Positions 1 through 5,209 of a DNA stretch of 6,885 nucleotides are shown one piece after another. How positions within the stretch are numbered: position 1 is the stretch's first letter; each line of letters begins with the position of its first letter. Source of the stretch: Lactobacillus amylolyticus DSM 11664 (GTDB lineage: Bacteria; Bacillota; Bacilli; Lactobacillales; Lactobacillaceae); the NCBI RefSeq assembly GCF_000178475.1, contig NZ_ADNY01000041.1, positions 1 to 6,885 of the forward strand. The letters are read 5' to 3'. Both the position numbers and the translations under genes were made by a program. The notes beneath the pieces were generated by a model. The model did not search any database and was not told the DNA's origin. It saw nothing but the letters and a program-made list of their open reading frames with translations.

Positions 1-236
1 CAACGGTCATATTCACTGTAATCAATACACACATTTTGATTCTTTAACACTGCCATTCGACTTGCTCGTTCAAAGCTGTTCCTAAATTTTTCTATAGCGG
101 CATAAAATACTAGCTGTGTGCGATATTCTTTTAACTGCAAACTGCCAACAGTTGCTAATAGACATACGATGAACAAAGTAATCAGTGCTTCGAGCAAAGT
201 GAAGCCCTTACTATTGCTTTTGTCTAACTTTGCCAT
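1..236 (-). CDS. comGD: ComGD-like minor pseudopilin (3' end outside window)
   Basis: The minus strand reads from an ATG at 236 to the window edge with no stop, giving 78 residues and an incomplete C-terminus. The N-terminus is basic and hydrophilic, followed by the prepilin motif GFTLLEAL: G11 is followed by F12, and the Glu at +5 of the mature protein is E16. A hydrophobic helix of about 18 residues comes next. This is the type IV prepilin (class III) signal, cut after Gly by a prepilin peptidase such as ComC. In the family, ComGD is a minor pseudopilin of the competence pseudopilus. The start lies inside the end of comGC (26-nt overlap), so translational coupling is likely. Only a weak Shine-Dalgarno is visible, and a TTG three codons upstream is an alternative start. 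The comGD name rests on order after comGC plus the motif. The downstream comGE/GF genes are not visible. Confidence 0.85.
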   Translation of the reverse strand, partial: MAKLDKSNSKGFTLLEALITLFIVCLLATVGSLQLKEYRTQLVFYAAIEKFRNSFERASRMAVLKNQNVCIDYSEYDR

Positions 237-558
237 CTTTATCAATCTCATATTTTCCAAGTTTGCTCTCTTGGTCCTTAGTCAAGTAATCACCATCTTT
301 TAATACGTCCAAACTGGTAACTTTTTTGCCTGGATGATTGTCCTGGTAAAGTTCAACCTGTGTTTGCAAAGTCGTAACAAACGCTTCATCCGTTTTCTTT
401 TGCGCGTGATTTCTTTGGTTAACCAAATTTGGCGCGATAATGATTAAAAGCATAACGATAATCGCAATAACAATTACCATTTCAATCAGGGTAAAGCCTG
501 ATTGTTTGCGACTCTTTTTCATTAAATTAATTAAATAGTTTTTAACTCTCTTTTTCAT
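211..558 (-). CDS. comGC: ComGC major competence pseudopilin
   Basis: This encodes 115 residues and ends in TAG. ComGC is the main subunit of the competence pseudopilus, which draws DNA through the cell wall. The leader is basic. The prepilin motif is SGFTLIEMVIV, with cleavage expected after G21, F22 as the first mature residue and E26 as the conserved Glu5. A hydrophobic helix at about residues 22-42 anchors the precursor and packs the fibre core. After it comes a helical, charged stretch (QRNHAQKKTDEAF) and a small C-terminal domain ending in KVRQKQ. The mature protein would be about 94 residues, normal for ComGC. I chose the ATG at 558 because AGGGGA lies about 8 nt upstream. The frame stays open to 645, but that part overlaps comGB. 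A second ATG at 522 has no ribosome binding site. The gene starts 2 nt after comGB stops and overlaps comGD, as expected in a comG operon. Confidence 0.95.
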   Translation of the reverse strand: MKKRVKNYLINLMKKSRKQSGFTLIEMVIVIAIIVMLLIIIAPNLVNQRNHAQKKTDEAFVTTLQTQVELYQDNHPGKKVTSLDVLKDGDYLTKDQESKLGKYEIDKDGKVRQKQ

Positions 559-560
559 CG

Positions 561-1565
561 TTATATCCCCTGCATCATGCTGTACATTGGCAGCAATAAT
601 TTCAAATACATTCCAACAATACATAACCCTAAAATGATGAAACAAAATGGCTGCACGCTAACAACGAGCTTTTCAATTCTGCCTGTTAATTCTGTAAACA
701 AACTGTGACCCAAAAGCAGACACCGTTTGCTGAGGCTGTCTCTTTTTGATCCGCTCTGCAACAATAGCAGTAAATTATCAGGCAAAAAATCTTCTTCCTT
801 GATAATTTTTTCTAGACTTATTCCTTGATTCAATCTTTCACCGATTTTTTCGCCTAAATATTGCTGTAATGAACCAGCATACTGCTTAGCAGCGTATTCA
901 CACATTTTCTGCAACGAAAAACCACTCGCAAGCAGCATTCCAATATCGTAGACCACTAAATAGTTGACATAAGTTCTAATAGTTTTGCCAATAAAAGCAT
1001 ATTTGCTTAATTTTTTCAGAGAAGCATAATCTTGTTTAGCTAGTAGCGTCAGCATTTTGGCAAAATAAAATACTCCGCCGCCAATAATAACAACCAAAGA
1101 TAATAAAATAATGTCGCCGGTATAATTGCTGCTTTCCTGAAATTGCGTAGAAACGAAAGTCTGCATAAAAAGCAGTAAGACGATCATCATCCCTGCCAAA
1201 ACAAAAGGATATGATAGTTCTACCCACAGCTTTTTAATCTGCTGATTCTTTAGGCGGTTAATTATTGTCAACTGCGACAAGCATTCAACCAAATTTCCCT
1301 GACTCAATGCCAAGTTAATCTGCGTAACCGTAGTTTTTGAAAAACCTAAACGCAAAAGCTCGGTTGTAAGCGACCCACCATTTTGCATTCGCTGATTTAA
1401 AGCAATTAATAGTTGTCTTTTTTTGGGCCACATAACTGCCATTAATTCCAAACTGCTATTCAAAGAAAAGCCGTTTTTTAAACTGCTCTTTAGATAATCT
1501 AAGAATTCGAGCTGTTCTTCTCCATTTAATTTATCCTTCTTTGAAGAAACTGTAAGCATATTCAT
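561..1565 (-). CDS. comGB: ComGB, inner-membrane platform protein of the competence pseudopilus (GspF/PilC family)
   Basis: This encodes 334 residues, the usual size for ComGB. Two similar cytoplasmic helical domains (about residues 15-115 and 195-295) each precede hydrophobic segments, as in the GspF/PilC fold. The second contains the family-like stretch LLASGFSLQ, and the first contains the parallel SLKNGFSLN. Membrane segments lie at about 117-137, 150-172 and 303-327, and the protein ends in PMYSMMQGI. In the family it links the ATPase ComGA to pseudopilin assembly in the membrane. The ATG at 1565 follows AGGAGG (1575-1580) with a 9-nt spacer. A second in-frame ATG at 1559 is possible, and the open frame extends to 1631 without a better site. 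The start overlaps the end of comGA by 35 nt, so its ribosome binding site lies within comGA coding sequence. Coupled translation is therefore likely. Confidence 0.95.
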   Translation of the reverse strand: MNMLTVSSKKDKLNGEEQLEFLDYLKSSLKNGFSLNSSLELMAVMWPKKRQLLIALNQRMQNGGSLTTELLRLGFSKTTVTQINLALSQGNLVECLSQLTIINRLKNQQIKKLWVELSYPFVLAGMMIVLLLFMQTFVSTQFQESSNYTGDIILLSLVVIIGGGVFYFAKMLTLLAKQDYASLKKLSKYAFIGKTIRTYVNYLVVYDIGMLLASGFSLQKMCEYAAKQYAGSLQQYLGEKIGERLNQGISLEKIIKEEDFLPDNLLLLLQSGSKRDSLSKRCLLLGHSLFTELTGRIEKLVVSVQPFCFIILGLCIVGMYLKLLLPMYSMMQGI

Positions 1566-2508
1566 CAATGGCTCCCTCCTCTTTAAGTTTGATAATATTC
1601 TCTTGCCATAAAACGAATTCGCCACGAACATCGCGCATCAAATTATCTTGAAGTACTTGTCCACCAGCGATATCCATCAAGCATGAAAAGCCGCTGCCAT
1701 TTTTGGGCAGTAAGCGCTGATAAGAAACCGCCGTTAAACAGTTAGCTAATTCATCATTGCGAATTCCTAATCCTTCAAGTCGGGTAATTGTCTGTAAGGT
1801 ACTCTTCGCGTGCACCGTTGCTAAGACCAAATGCCCACTTAATGCAGCATCAATGGCTAGTCTCGCTGTTCCTGAATCACGAATTTCACCGATAATTAAA
1901 ATATCAGGTCGATGCCGTAATGCCGCTTTTAACAGGCTCTGATAATTAATGCCGGCCTCATTATTGATCTGCGCTTGCAAAAAACTGCTCTCATGTACTT
2001 CAACAGGATCTTCAATCGTCATTACGATTTTTCCTGCTCCAATTTTTTTGGCAATTTCATACATCGTTGTTGTTTTGCCTGAACCCGTGGGACCACTAGT
2101 TACAATTAATCCTCGCTTACGACTAAACTGCACAATTTGCTGCAACTGTTCTGGAAAAAAATAGCTGCTCTGATCAGTTTGATAAATAATTCGAATGACT
2201 AGCGATTCTTGATCATCAAAATCACCCAAACTGGATAAACGCAAGTAATATTCAGTTTCATCATTGCAATAATTCATCGCGCCTACTTGAGGTCTGCGAT
2301 GTTCAGCAATATCCATTTGCGCGGCGTATTTAAAATAATTGATCAATCCTATTCCCATCTGCCGCTTTAAATCTCGAACAACTTCCACGCCGCTATCTTC
2401 ACGAAAAGCAAGCTGATAACAATCACTCTTTGGCAAAAAGAAAATATCGCTTATTCTTTTCTGAACTGCCTGCTGCAAAATTTCTTCAATTAATTCTTTT
2501 GCTTGCAA
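1531..2508 (-). CDS. comGA: ComGA, competence pseudopilus assembly ATPase (GspE/PilB family)
   Basis: This encodes 325 residues and is the traffic ATPase that powers pseudopilus assembly for DNA uptake. Visible motifs are Walker A GPTGSGKT (139-146), the Asp-box region TIEDPVE (164-170), Walker B ILIIGEIRD (203-211) and the His box GHLVLATVHA (225-234). The N-terminal 110 residues are a short version of the GspE N-domain. The tetracysteine zinc motif of long PilB proteins is absent, as expected for the short Gram-positive ComGA type. The start is TTG at 2508, preceded by a perfect AGGAGG (2515-2520) with a 6-nt spacer. No ATG in this frame has comparable support. It is the first gene of the operon and lies just after the yebC terminator, so it needs its own promoter. 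In the family, expression is tied to competence regulators (ComK, or ComX/SigH). I could not confirm such a site here. Confidence 0.97.
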   Translation of the reverse strand: MQAKELIEEILQQAVQKRISDIFFLPKSDCYQLAFREDSGVEVVRDLKRQMGIGLINYFKYAAQMDIAEHRRPQVGAMNYCNDETEYYLRLSSLGDFDDQESLVIRIIYQTDQSSYFFPEQLQQIVQFSRKRGLIVTSGPTGSGKTTTMYEIAKKIGAGKIVMTIEDPVEVHESSFLQAQINNEAGINYQSLLKAALRHRPDILIIGEIRDSGTARLAIDAALSGHLVLATVHAKSTLQTITRLEGLGIRNDELANCLTAVSYQRLLPKNGSGFSCLMDIAGGQVLQDNLMRDVRGEFVLWQENIIKLKEEGAIDEYAYSFFKEG

Positions 2509-2583
2509 AAAAATCCTCCTTTTTAGCCCTCTATATATTAAGTACGTAAAAAAGGAGAATTTTACCGAAAAAATTTAAAAATT
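2509..2583 (-). promoter_or_regulatory. Upstream region of the comG operon; promoter not resolved
   Basis: These 75 nt between the yebC terminator and the comGA start must hold the comG promoter. On the minus strand the region has AT-rich runs, then T6-ACGTACTTAATATATAG, then the ribosome binding site. TATATA (2532-2537) could be a -10, but the hexamer 16 nt upstream (TTCTCC) is a poor match to TTGACA. That fits control by an alternative sigma factor or activator, but I cannot match a known com-box with confidence. Confidence 0.35.
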
Positions 2584-2615
2584 AAAAAATCGTCTAGCCT
2601 TTCGACTAGACGATT
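2584..2615 (-). terminator. Rho-independent terminator of yebC
   Basis: A perfect 10-bp stem is formed by 2588-2597 (AATCGTCTAG) and 2606-2615 (CTAGACGATT), with an 8-nt loop. On the minus strand it is followed by six T and then another AT-rich run. It begins 11 nt after the yebC stop. On the plus strand no T-tract follows, so it works only for minus-strand transcription and separates yebC from comGA. Confidence 0.93.
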
Positions 2616-2625
2616 CTATTAAGAA

Positions 2626-3357
2626 TTATTCATCATCATCTGCTGCAGCAGTGTAAACATTTTGAACATCGTCGTTATCTTCAAGAGCATCAACTAAGTG
2701 TTCAAATTGTTCCTTCTTATCTGCTGGAACTGGAGTGGTGTTTTTTGGAATCATGGTCAATTCTGCGTTAGCAAGTTTGTAACCATCCTTTTCAAGAGCA
2801 TCACGAACTTGTGCGAATTGCTTAGGATCAGTATAGATTTCAAAAGCATCATCACTAGTTTGCAAATCGTCACCACCAGCGTCCATAACATCAAGCAAAA
2901 CTTGATCTTCGTCAGCATCAGTAGTTGAACGATCAATTACAATGTAGCCCTTACGGTCAAACATGTAGCTAACTGAACCAGTAGCACCAAGAGAACCACC
3001 GTTACGAGTAAAGGCAACACGAACATCTGAAGCAGTTCTGTTCTTGTTATCAGTTAAAGCTTCGACAAAAACAGCAACACCACCTGGGGCGTAGCCTTCA
3101 TAAGTAATTTCGTCGTAGTGTTCGTCTGAGTTACCTTCAGCCTTCTTAATTGCACGTTCGATATTGTTCTTTGGCATGTTGTTAGCACGTGCCTTATCAA
3201 TTACCATCCGCAAATTAGGATTCCCTGAAGGGTCAGGACCACCACTCTTTGCAGCCATATAAATTTCACGAGATAACTTTTGGAAAATCTTACCTCTTTT
3301 TGCGTCTTGCGCATTCTTGCGGCCTTGAATATTGTGCCATTTTGAATGTCCTGACAT
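2626..3357 (-). CDS. yebC: YebC/PmpR family protein (TACO1 family)
   Basis: This encodes 243 residues, a full-length member. The signature N-terminus [20 protein letters not shown] is present, followed by the basic helical region with [26 protein letters not shown] and ERAIKKAEG. Then come [22 protein letters not shown] and the [17 protein letters not shown] segment typical of the family. The C-terminus is acidic (ends DDDE). Members were first described as DNA-binding regulators (PmpR). Later work on this family reports ribosome-associated action that relieves stalling at proline-rich motifs, as for the mitochondrial relative TACO1. Which role applies here cannot be read from sequence. ATG at 3357 follows GAAGGA with a 5-nt spacer. 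The gene has its own promoter downstream of vanZ and its own terminator, so it looks monocistronic, although vanZ readthrough is possible. Confidence 0.97.
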   Translation of the reverse strand: MSGHSKWHNIQGRKNAQDAKRGKIFQKLSREIYMAAKSGGPDPSGNPNLRMVIDKARANNMPKNNIERAIKKAEGNSDEHYDEITYEGYAPGGVAVFVEALTDNKNRTASDVRVAFTRNGGSLGATGSVSYMFDRKGYIVIDRSTTDADEDQVLLDVMDAGGDDLQTSDDAFEIYTDPKQFAQVRDALEKDGYKLANAELTMIPKNTTPVPADKKEQFEHLVDALEDNDDVQNVYTAAADDDE

Positions 3358-3398
3358 TAGAATCCTTCTTTCTTTTATTTATATTATTAACGTTAATT

Positions 3399-3427
3399 AT
3401 CTTAACTCACACACTATTAAAATTCAA
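3399..3427 (-). promoter_or_regulatory. Putative sigma-A promoter of yebC
   Basis: On the minus strand, TTGAAT (3422-3427) and TAAGAT (3399-3404) are separated by exactly 17 nt, each matching 4 of 6 consensus bases. Transcription would start near 3392, giving a leader of about 35 nt. The predicted start falls inside a 12-bp perfect palindrome, ATTAACGTTAAT (3386-3397). The -35 lies 6 nt past the vanZ stop. Confidence 0.55.
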
Positions 3428-3432
3428 TATTA

Positions 3433-3960
3433 TCAGTGGTTTATCGCTTTATTTTTCCCGATTTTCATAGTAACAGCCAAGCAAACTAATAAAATAATAA
3501 TTCCACATAAACTGCCAGCTCCATCCAGCATCACATCATGAACGCTAGGAGTACGATCACCTGTTAAATATTGGTGATATTCATCAAAAGCAGCAAATGC
3601 AATAGTCATAAACCAAACAAAGAATGGTCCCATCCATTTAAAAACAAAAACTCTTTTTAAACCAAAATAAGAAAAAATTCCTAATAAGAAATATGTGCAG
3701 AAATGGGCCAATTTTCTAACAAAAAATTGTGTAAATCCAGCTATTCCACCATCTGAAACTCGGTTATGCCAGGCACCGGCGTATTTGATATTCCAGTTTT
3801 TGATTACCGGTTCAATAAAACCAAACCGGCGTTTAATTTCTGCTGGATCCATTTCCTGCTGCTTATAGGTCATTGAACTTGAGATAAAAAGTACGACTAA
3901 CACAAGCAATGCCAATGTCAAAGAGATCTTTTCGGTTTTAGTAAATTTAAAGTTCTTCAT
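3433..3960 (-). CDS. VanZ-like family membrane protein
   Basis: This encodes 175 residues with four predicted membrane segments at about 11-29, 86-100, 110-125 and 148-166. VanZ-like features are RKLAHF (82-87) at the start of the second segment, DEYHQ (126-130) after the third, and a GDRTPSVHDVMLD pattern (134-146) with conserved-type Gly, Arg and Asp residues before the last. VanZ itself gives low-level teicoplanin resistance in enterococcal van clusters. Most chromosomal homologues, including this one, have no known substrate or role, and no van genes are nearby, so a glycopeptide role should not be assumed. The ATG at 3960 is preceded by GAGGAG with a 6-nt spacer. The TTG directly before it is possible but too close to the ribosome binding site. 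The gene has its own promoter, diverging from the small membrane gene, and no clear terminator before yebC. Confidence 0.88.
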   Translation of the reverse strand: MKNFKFTKTEKISLTLALLVLVVLFISSSMTYKQQEMDPAEIKRRFGFIEPVIKNWNIKYAGAWHNRVSDGGIAGFTQFFVRKLAHFCTYFLLGIFSYFGLKRVFVFKWMGPFFVWFMTIAFAAFDEYHQYLTGDRTPSVHDVMLDGAGSLCGIIILLVCLAVTMKIGKNKAINH

Positions 3961-3984
3961 CAATTTCTCCTCAAAATTTGCGAC

Positions 3985-4013
3985 TTAATAGCCAATTTAT
4001 TGTCAACTGTCAA
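3985..4013 (-). promoter_or_regulatory. Putative sigma-A promoter of the vanZ-like gene, with tandem TTGACA
   Basis: On the minus strand, a consensus TTGACA (4008-4013) lies 17 nt upstream of TATTAA (3985-3990, 4 of 6). A second perfect TTGACA occurs 7 nt further on (4001-4006) but does not have a well-placed -10. Transcription would start near 3978, giving a short leader that contains the GAGGAG ribosome binding site. Confidence 0.65.
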
Positions 4014-4038
4014 TTATCTGTCAGCCATCAATTATTTG
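4010..4038. repeat. Short direct repeat in the divergent promoter region
   Basis: TCAATTATCTG (4010-4020) recurs as TCAATTATTTG (4028-4038), 10 of 11 bases at an 18-bp period. The first copy overlaps the vanZ -35 box. In AT-rich DNA this may be chance, but the position between two divergent promoters would suit a regulator site. Confidence 0.3.
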
Positions 4039-4066
4039 ACTATTGTGCATTATTTTATTTGCCAGC

Positions 4067-4075
4067 TGATATAAT
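4067..4075 (+). promoter_or_regulatory. Extended -10 promoter of the small membrane protein gene
   Basis: TGATATAAT is a perfect extended -10 (TGn followed by TATAAT at 4070-4075). No good -35 sits 16-18 nt upstream; a TTGACT at 4036-4041 is 28 nt away, too far. Transcription would begin near 4082, inside the adjoining dyad, leaving a leader of about 70 nt. Confidence 0.65.
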
Positions 4076-4094
4076 AGTGACTACAATAGTAACT
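4076..4094. promoter_or_regulatory. Operator-like dyad directly after the -10 box
   Basis: AGTGACTA (4076-4083), a 3-nt spacer CAA, and TAGTAACT (4087-4094) form a 19-bp hyphenated palindrome with one mismatched position per arm (AGTNACTA-N3-TAGTNACT). It begins at the base after TATAAT and covers the expected transcription start, the classic place for a repressor site. The cognate regulator is unknown. Confidence 0.5.
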
Positions 4095-4152
4095 GTAAAT
4101 AAAATTTTACTAAATATTCTAAAACATATTAATTATCAAAGGAGATATCAAA

Positions 4153-4413
4153 ATGTTTAAGTTTGTTTTTTGGGTTTTAGCTATTTGGTTTTTAATTAAC
4201 GTGATTTGGATGTGGTTCAAACTTGATAACCAATCTTTACAAAAGACCTTTGCTTGGATTAATGTTGCCGCTGTTGTAATTGGCTTCTGGGTCTTTTACG
4301 GCGTAAGTCATCCAGCTGGTGCTCTTAGCAATTGTTTCTTAGCAATCAACTGTCTAAACGTTGTATTAGCAATAGTACAATTCTACTTCGGCTACCGCAA
4401 ATTAAACAAGTAA
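4153..4413 (+). CDS. Small three-helix membrane protein, not recognised
   Basis: This encodes 86 residues that I cannot assign to a family. It is strongly hydrophobic and Trp-rich (six Trp in the first half), with predicted membrane segments at about 3-22, 34-50 and 60-80. The first loop is polar (KLDNQSLQK) and the C-terminal tail is basic (YRKLNK). There is no cleavable signal peptide, and the two Cys residues (61, 67) lie in the third segment. The ATG follows AAAGGAG (4138-4144) with an 8-nt spacer. The gene has its own extended -10 promoter with an adjoining dyad, and a perfect terminator, so it is a single-gene unit. The complete expression signals argue strongly that it is real. Possible roles such as stress-induced membrane protein, immunity-like protein or transporter accessory are guesses that the sequence does not separate. 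Confidence 0.85.
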   Translation: MFKFVFWVLAIWFLINVIWMWFKLDNQSLQKTFAWINVAAVVIGFWVFYGVSHPAGALSNCFLAINCLNVVLAIVQFYFGYRKLNK

Positions 4414-4450
4414 TTGGATAGCTACAATTGTGAATTATTATTAGCTTATG

Positions 4451-4481
4451 CCCTACAATATTGTTTATTGTAGGGTTTTTT
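4451..4481 (+). terminator. Rho-independent terminator of the small membrane protein gene
   Basis: A perfect 10-bp stem is formed by CCCTACAATA (4451-4460) and TATTGTAGGG (4466-4475), with a 5-nt loop, followed directly by six T. It ends 18 nt before the start of the TetR remnant, so that gene should not be co-transcribed to any large extent. Confidence 0.95.
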
Positions 4482-4499
4482 ATATAAAATTGAACTATT

Positions 4500-5040
4500 A
4501 TGAAAAAAGATTTACGAACTATTAGAACAACCCCTGCCATTAAAACGGCATTCATTGATATTCTGCAAGAAAAAAGCTTTAACAAAGTAACAGTCAGTGA
4601 AATTGCTAAAAGAGCATATATATTGACCGGCAAACTTTCTAACTGCATTACACCGATAAATACGATCTTTTAGCCCAACTAGTAGATGATGTAATAAAAA
4701 ACATTAAAGAGATTTTGGACGAGCGATTGCATGAAGGTCCAGCGCTAAAGAAGCTTGAAAGCATCTATCGTATACATGGCGATTATCTGCGTACAAACAA
4801 GCCGCTAATTACTACTTTGCTAAAAATCGAAACTGACAATATTTGCTAAAAAAAGAACTGCAAAAGGTTTTCATTGAAAAATATCAGTCTGACACCCAGC
4901 ACCAGCTCATGCCATTTCAAGCTGACATAATGTCGATGCTCTATATTCAAACTTTACAGCTGTTTCTTAATGATGAACAAGAATTGAATATCGAATAAAT
5001 CAATGATCTGCTCAAAATGATCAAGGAATTCATCAGTTAA
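4500..5040 (+). pseudogene. TetR/AcrR-family regulator, decayed (two frameshifts, two stops)
   Basis: The frame from ATG 4500 gives a TetR-type N-terminus (KKDLRTIRTTPAIKTAF, then KVTVSEIAKRAY), the first part of the HTH. It then shifts at 4616-4624, where a TA-repeat tract carries two surplus bases. The second frame continues the HTH as DRQTF-stop-LHYTDKYDLL, with TAA at 4640-4642 where family members have Tyr (TFYLHY). It runs on as LVDDVIKNIKEILDERL to a second shift near 4841-4845, one base missing. The third frame gives LLKKELQKVFIEKYQ and MLYIQTLQLFLND, hits TAA at 4996-4998, and resumes as INDLLKMIKEFIS to TAA at 5038-5040. Repaired, the protein would be about 180 residues, normal for this family. 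No ribosome binding site is visible before the ATG. The long readable remains suggest recent decay. The former target is unknown; the neighbouring small membrane gene or the transporter are candidates. Confidence 0.9.
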
Positions 5041-5209
5041 AACAAGAAAGCGGTTAACTCTAGTCTTTCATCCCTTTTCTATGTAAAATTAAATAGAAGA
5101 AATTATAAGGGGTTAGAGTTATTGAATGAATATCAGATTCAAGAATAAATCGCCAGGAATTTTCTAGCAAAAATAAAATATTTTACTAGAAAAGGGCGAA
5201 AAATTTAAA
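5041..5209 (+). other. Leader region of the transporter gene with possible mini-ORF
   Basis: These 169 nt must hold the transporter promoter. TAAAAT (5084-5089) is the best -10 candidate but has no convincing -35. A good ribosome binding site AGGGG (5108-5112) precedes TTG at 5122 (spacer 9), opening an 8-codon frame, MNEYQIQE, to TAA at 5148. An ATG at 5126 opens a 13-codon frame that ends at 5167, inside the inverted repeat. An 8-bp inverted pair, TAACTCTA (5055-5062) and TAGAGTTA (5114-5121), brackets the -10 candidate. The mini-ORF could be a leader peptide or chance. No T-box or other riboswitch signature was recognised. Confidence 0.3.
5160..5193. promoter_or_regulatory. Strong AT-rich inverted repeat before the transporter start
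   Basis: The arms are 5160-5172 and 5181-5193: TTTTCTAG-C-AAAA against TTTT-A-CTAGAAAA. That is 12 of 13 pairs with one internal mismatch and an 8-nt loop. It ends 16 nt before the transporter start. No T-tract follows on either strand, so it is not a standard terminator. An operator, or an mRNA hairpin placed beside the weak ribosome binding site (AAAGGG, 5191-5196), fits better. Confidence 0.55.

Noticed and set aside
559..645. Extended comGC start at 645
   Set aside because: The extra 29 codons lie inside the coding end of comGB, while the ATG at 558 has a well-placed AGGGGA and the expected leader for a pseudopilin.
1757..2164. Two plus-strand open frames inside comGA
   Set aside because: They are antisense to the Walker A and Walker B region of a clear gene, with no start signals. 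They are shadows of comGA codon use.
2531..2575. ComK box (AAAA-N5-TTTT pairs) before comGA
   Set aside because: A- and T-runs are common in this stretch but none have the right spacing as a pair, and lactobacilli are not expected to use B. subtilis-type ComK control.
3249..3541. Plus-strand open frames across the yebC start and vanZ end
   Set aside because: They overlap two well-supported minus-strand genes, in two frames of each other, with no ribosome binding site.
3433..3960. Glycopeptide-resistance gene
   Set aside because: Only the VanZ-like fold is supported. No vanHAX, vanR/S or transposon sequence is present, and chromosomal VanZ-like proteins are widespread without a resistance link.
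4346..4648. Open frame of 100 codons on the minus strand
   Set aside because: It runs antisense through the end of the small membrane gene, across the terminator and into the TetR remnant. It has no ribosome binding site and reads like no protein family.
5055..5121. Miniature mobile element bounded by TAACTCTA and TAGAGTTA
   Set aside because: The arms are only 8 bp, no target-site duplication is visible, and the interior shows no element structure.
5041..5209. T-box, lysine or other amino-acid riboswitch before the transporter
   Set aside because: No T-box core or other known aptamer signature is visible, there is no terminator with a T-tract, and the stretch is short.
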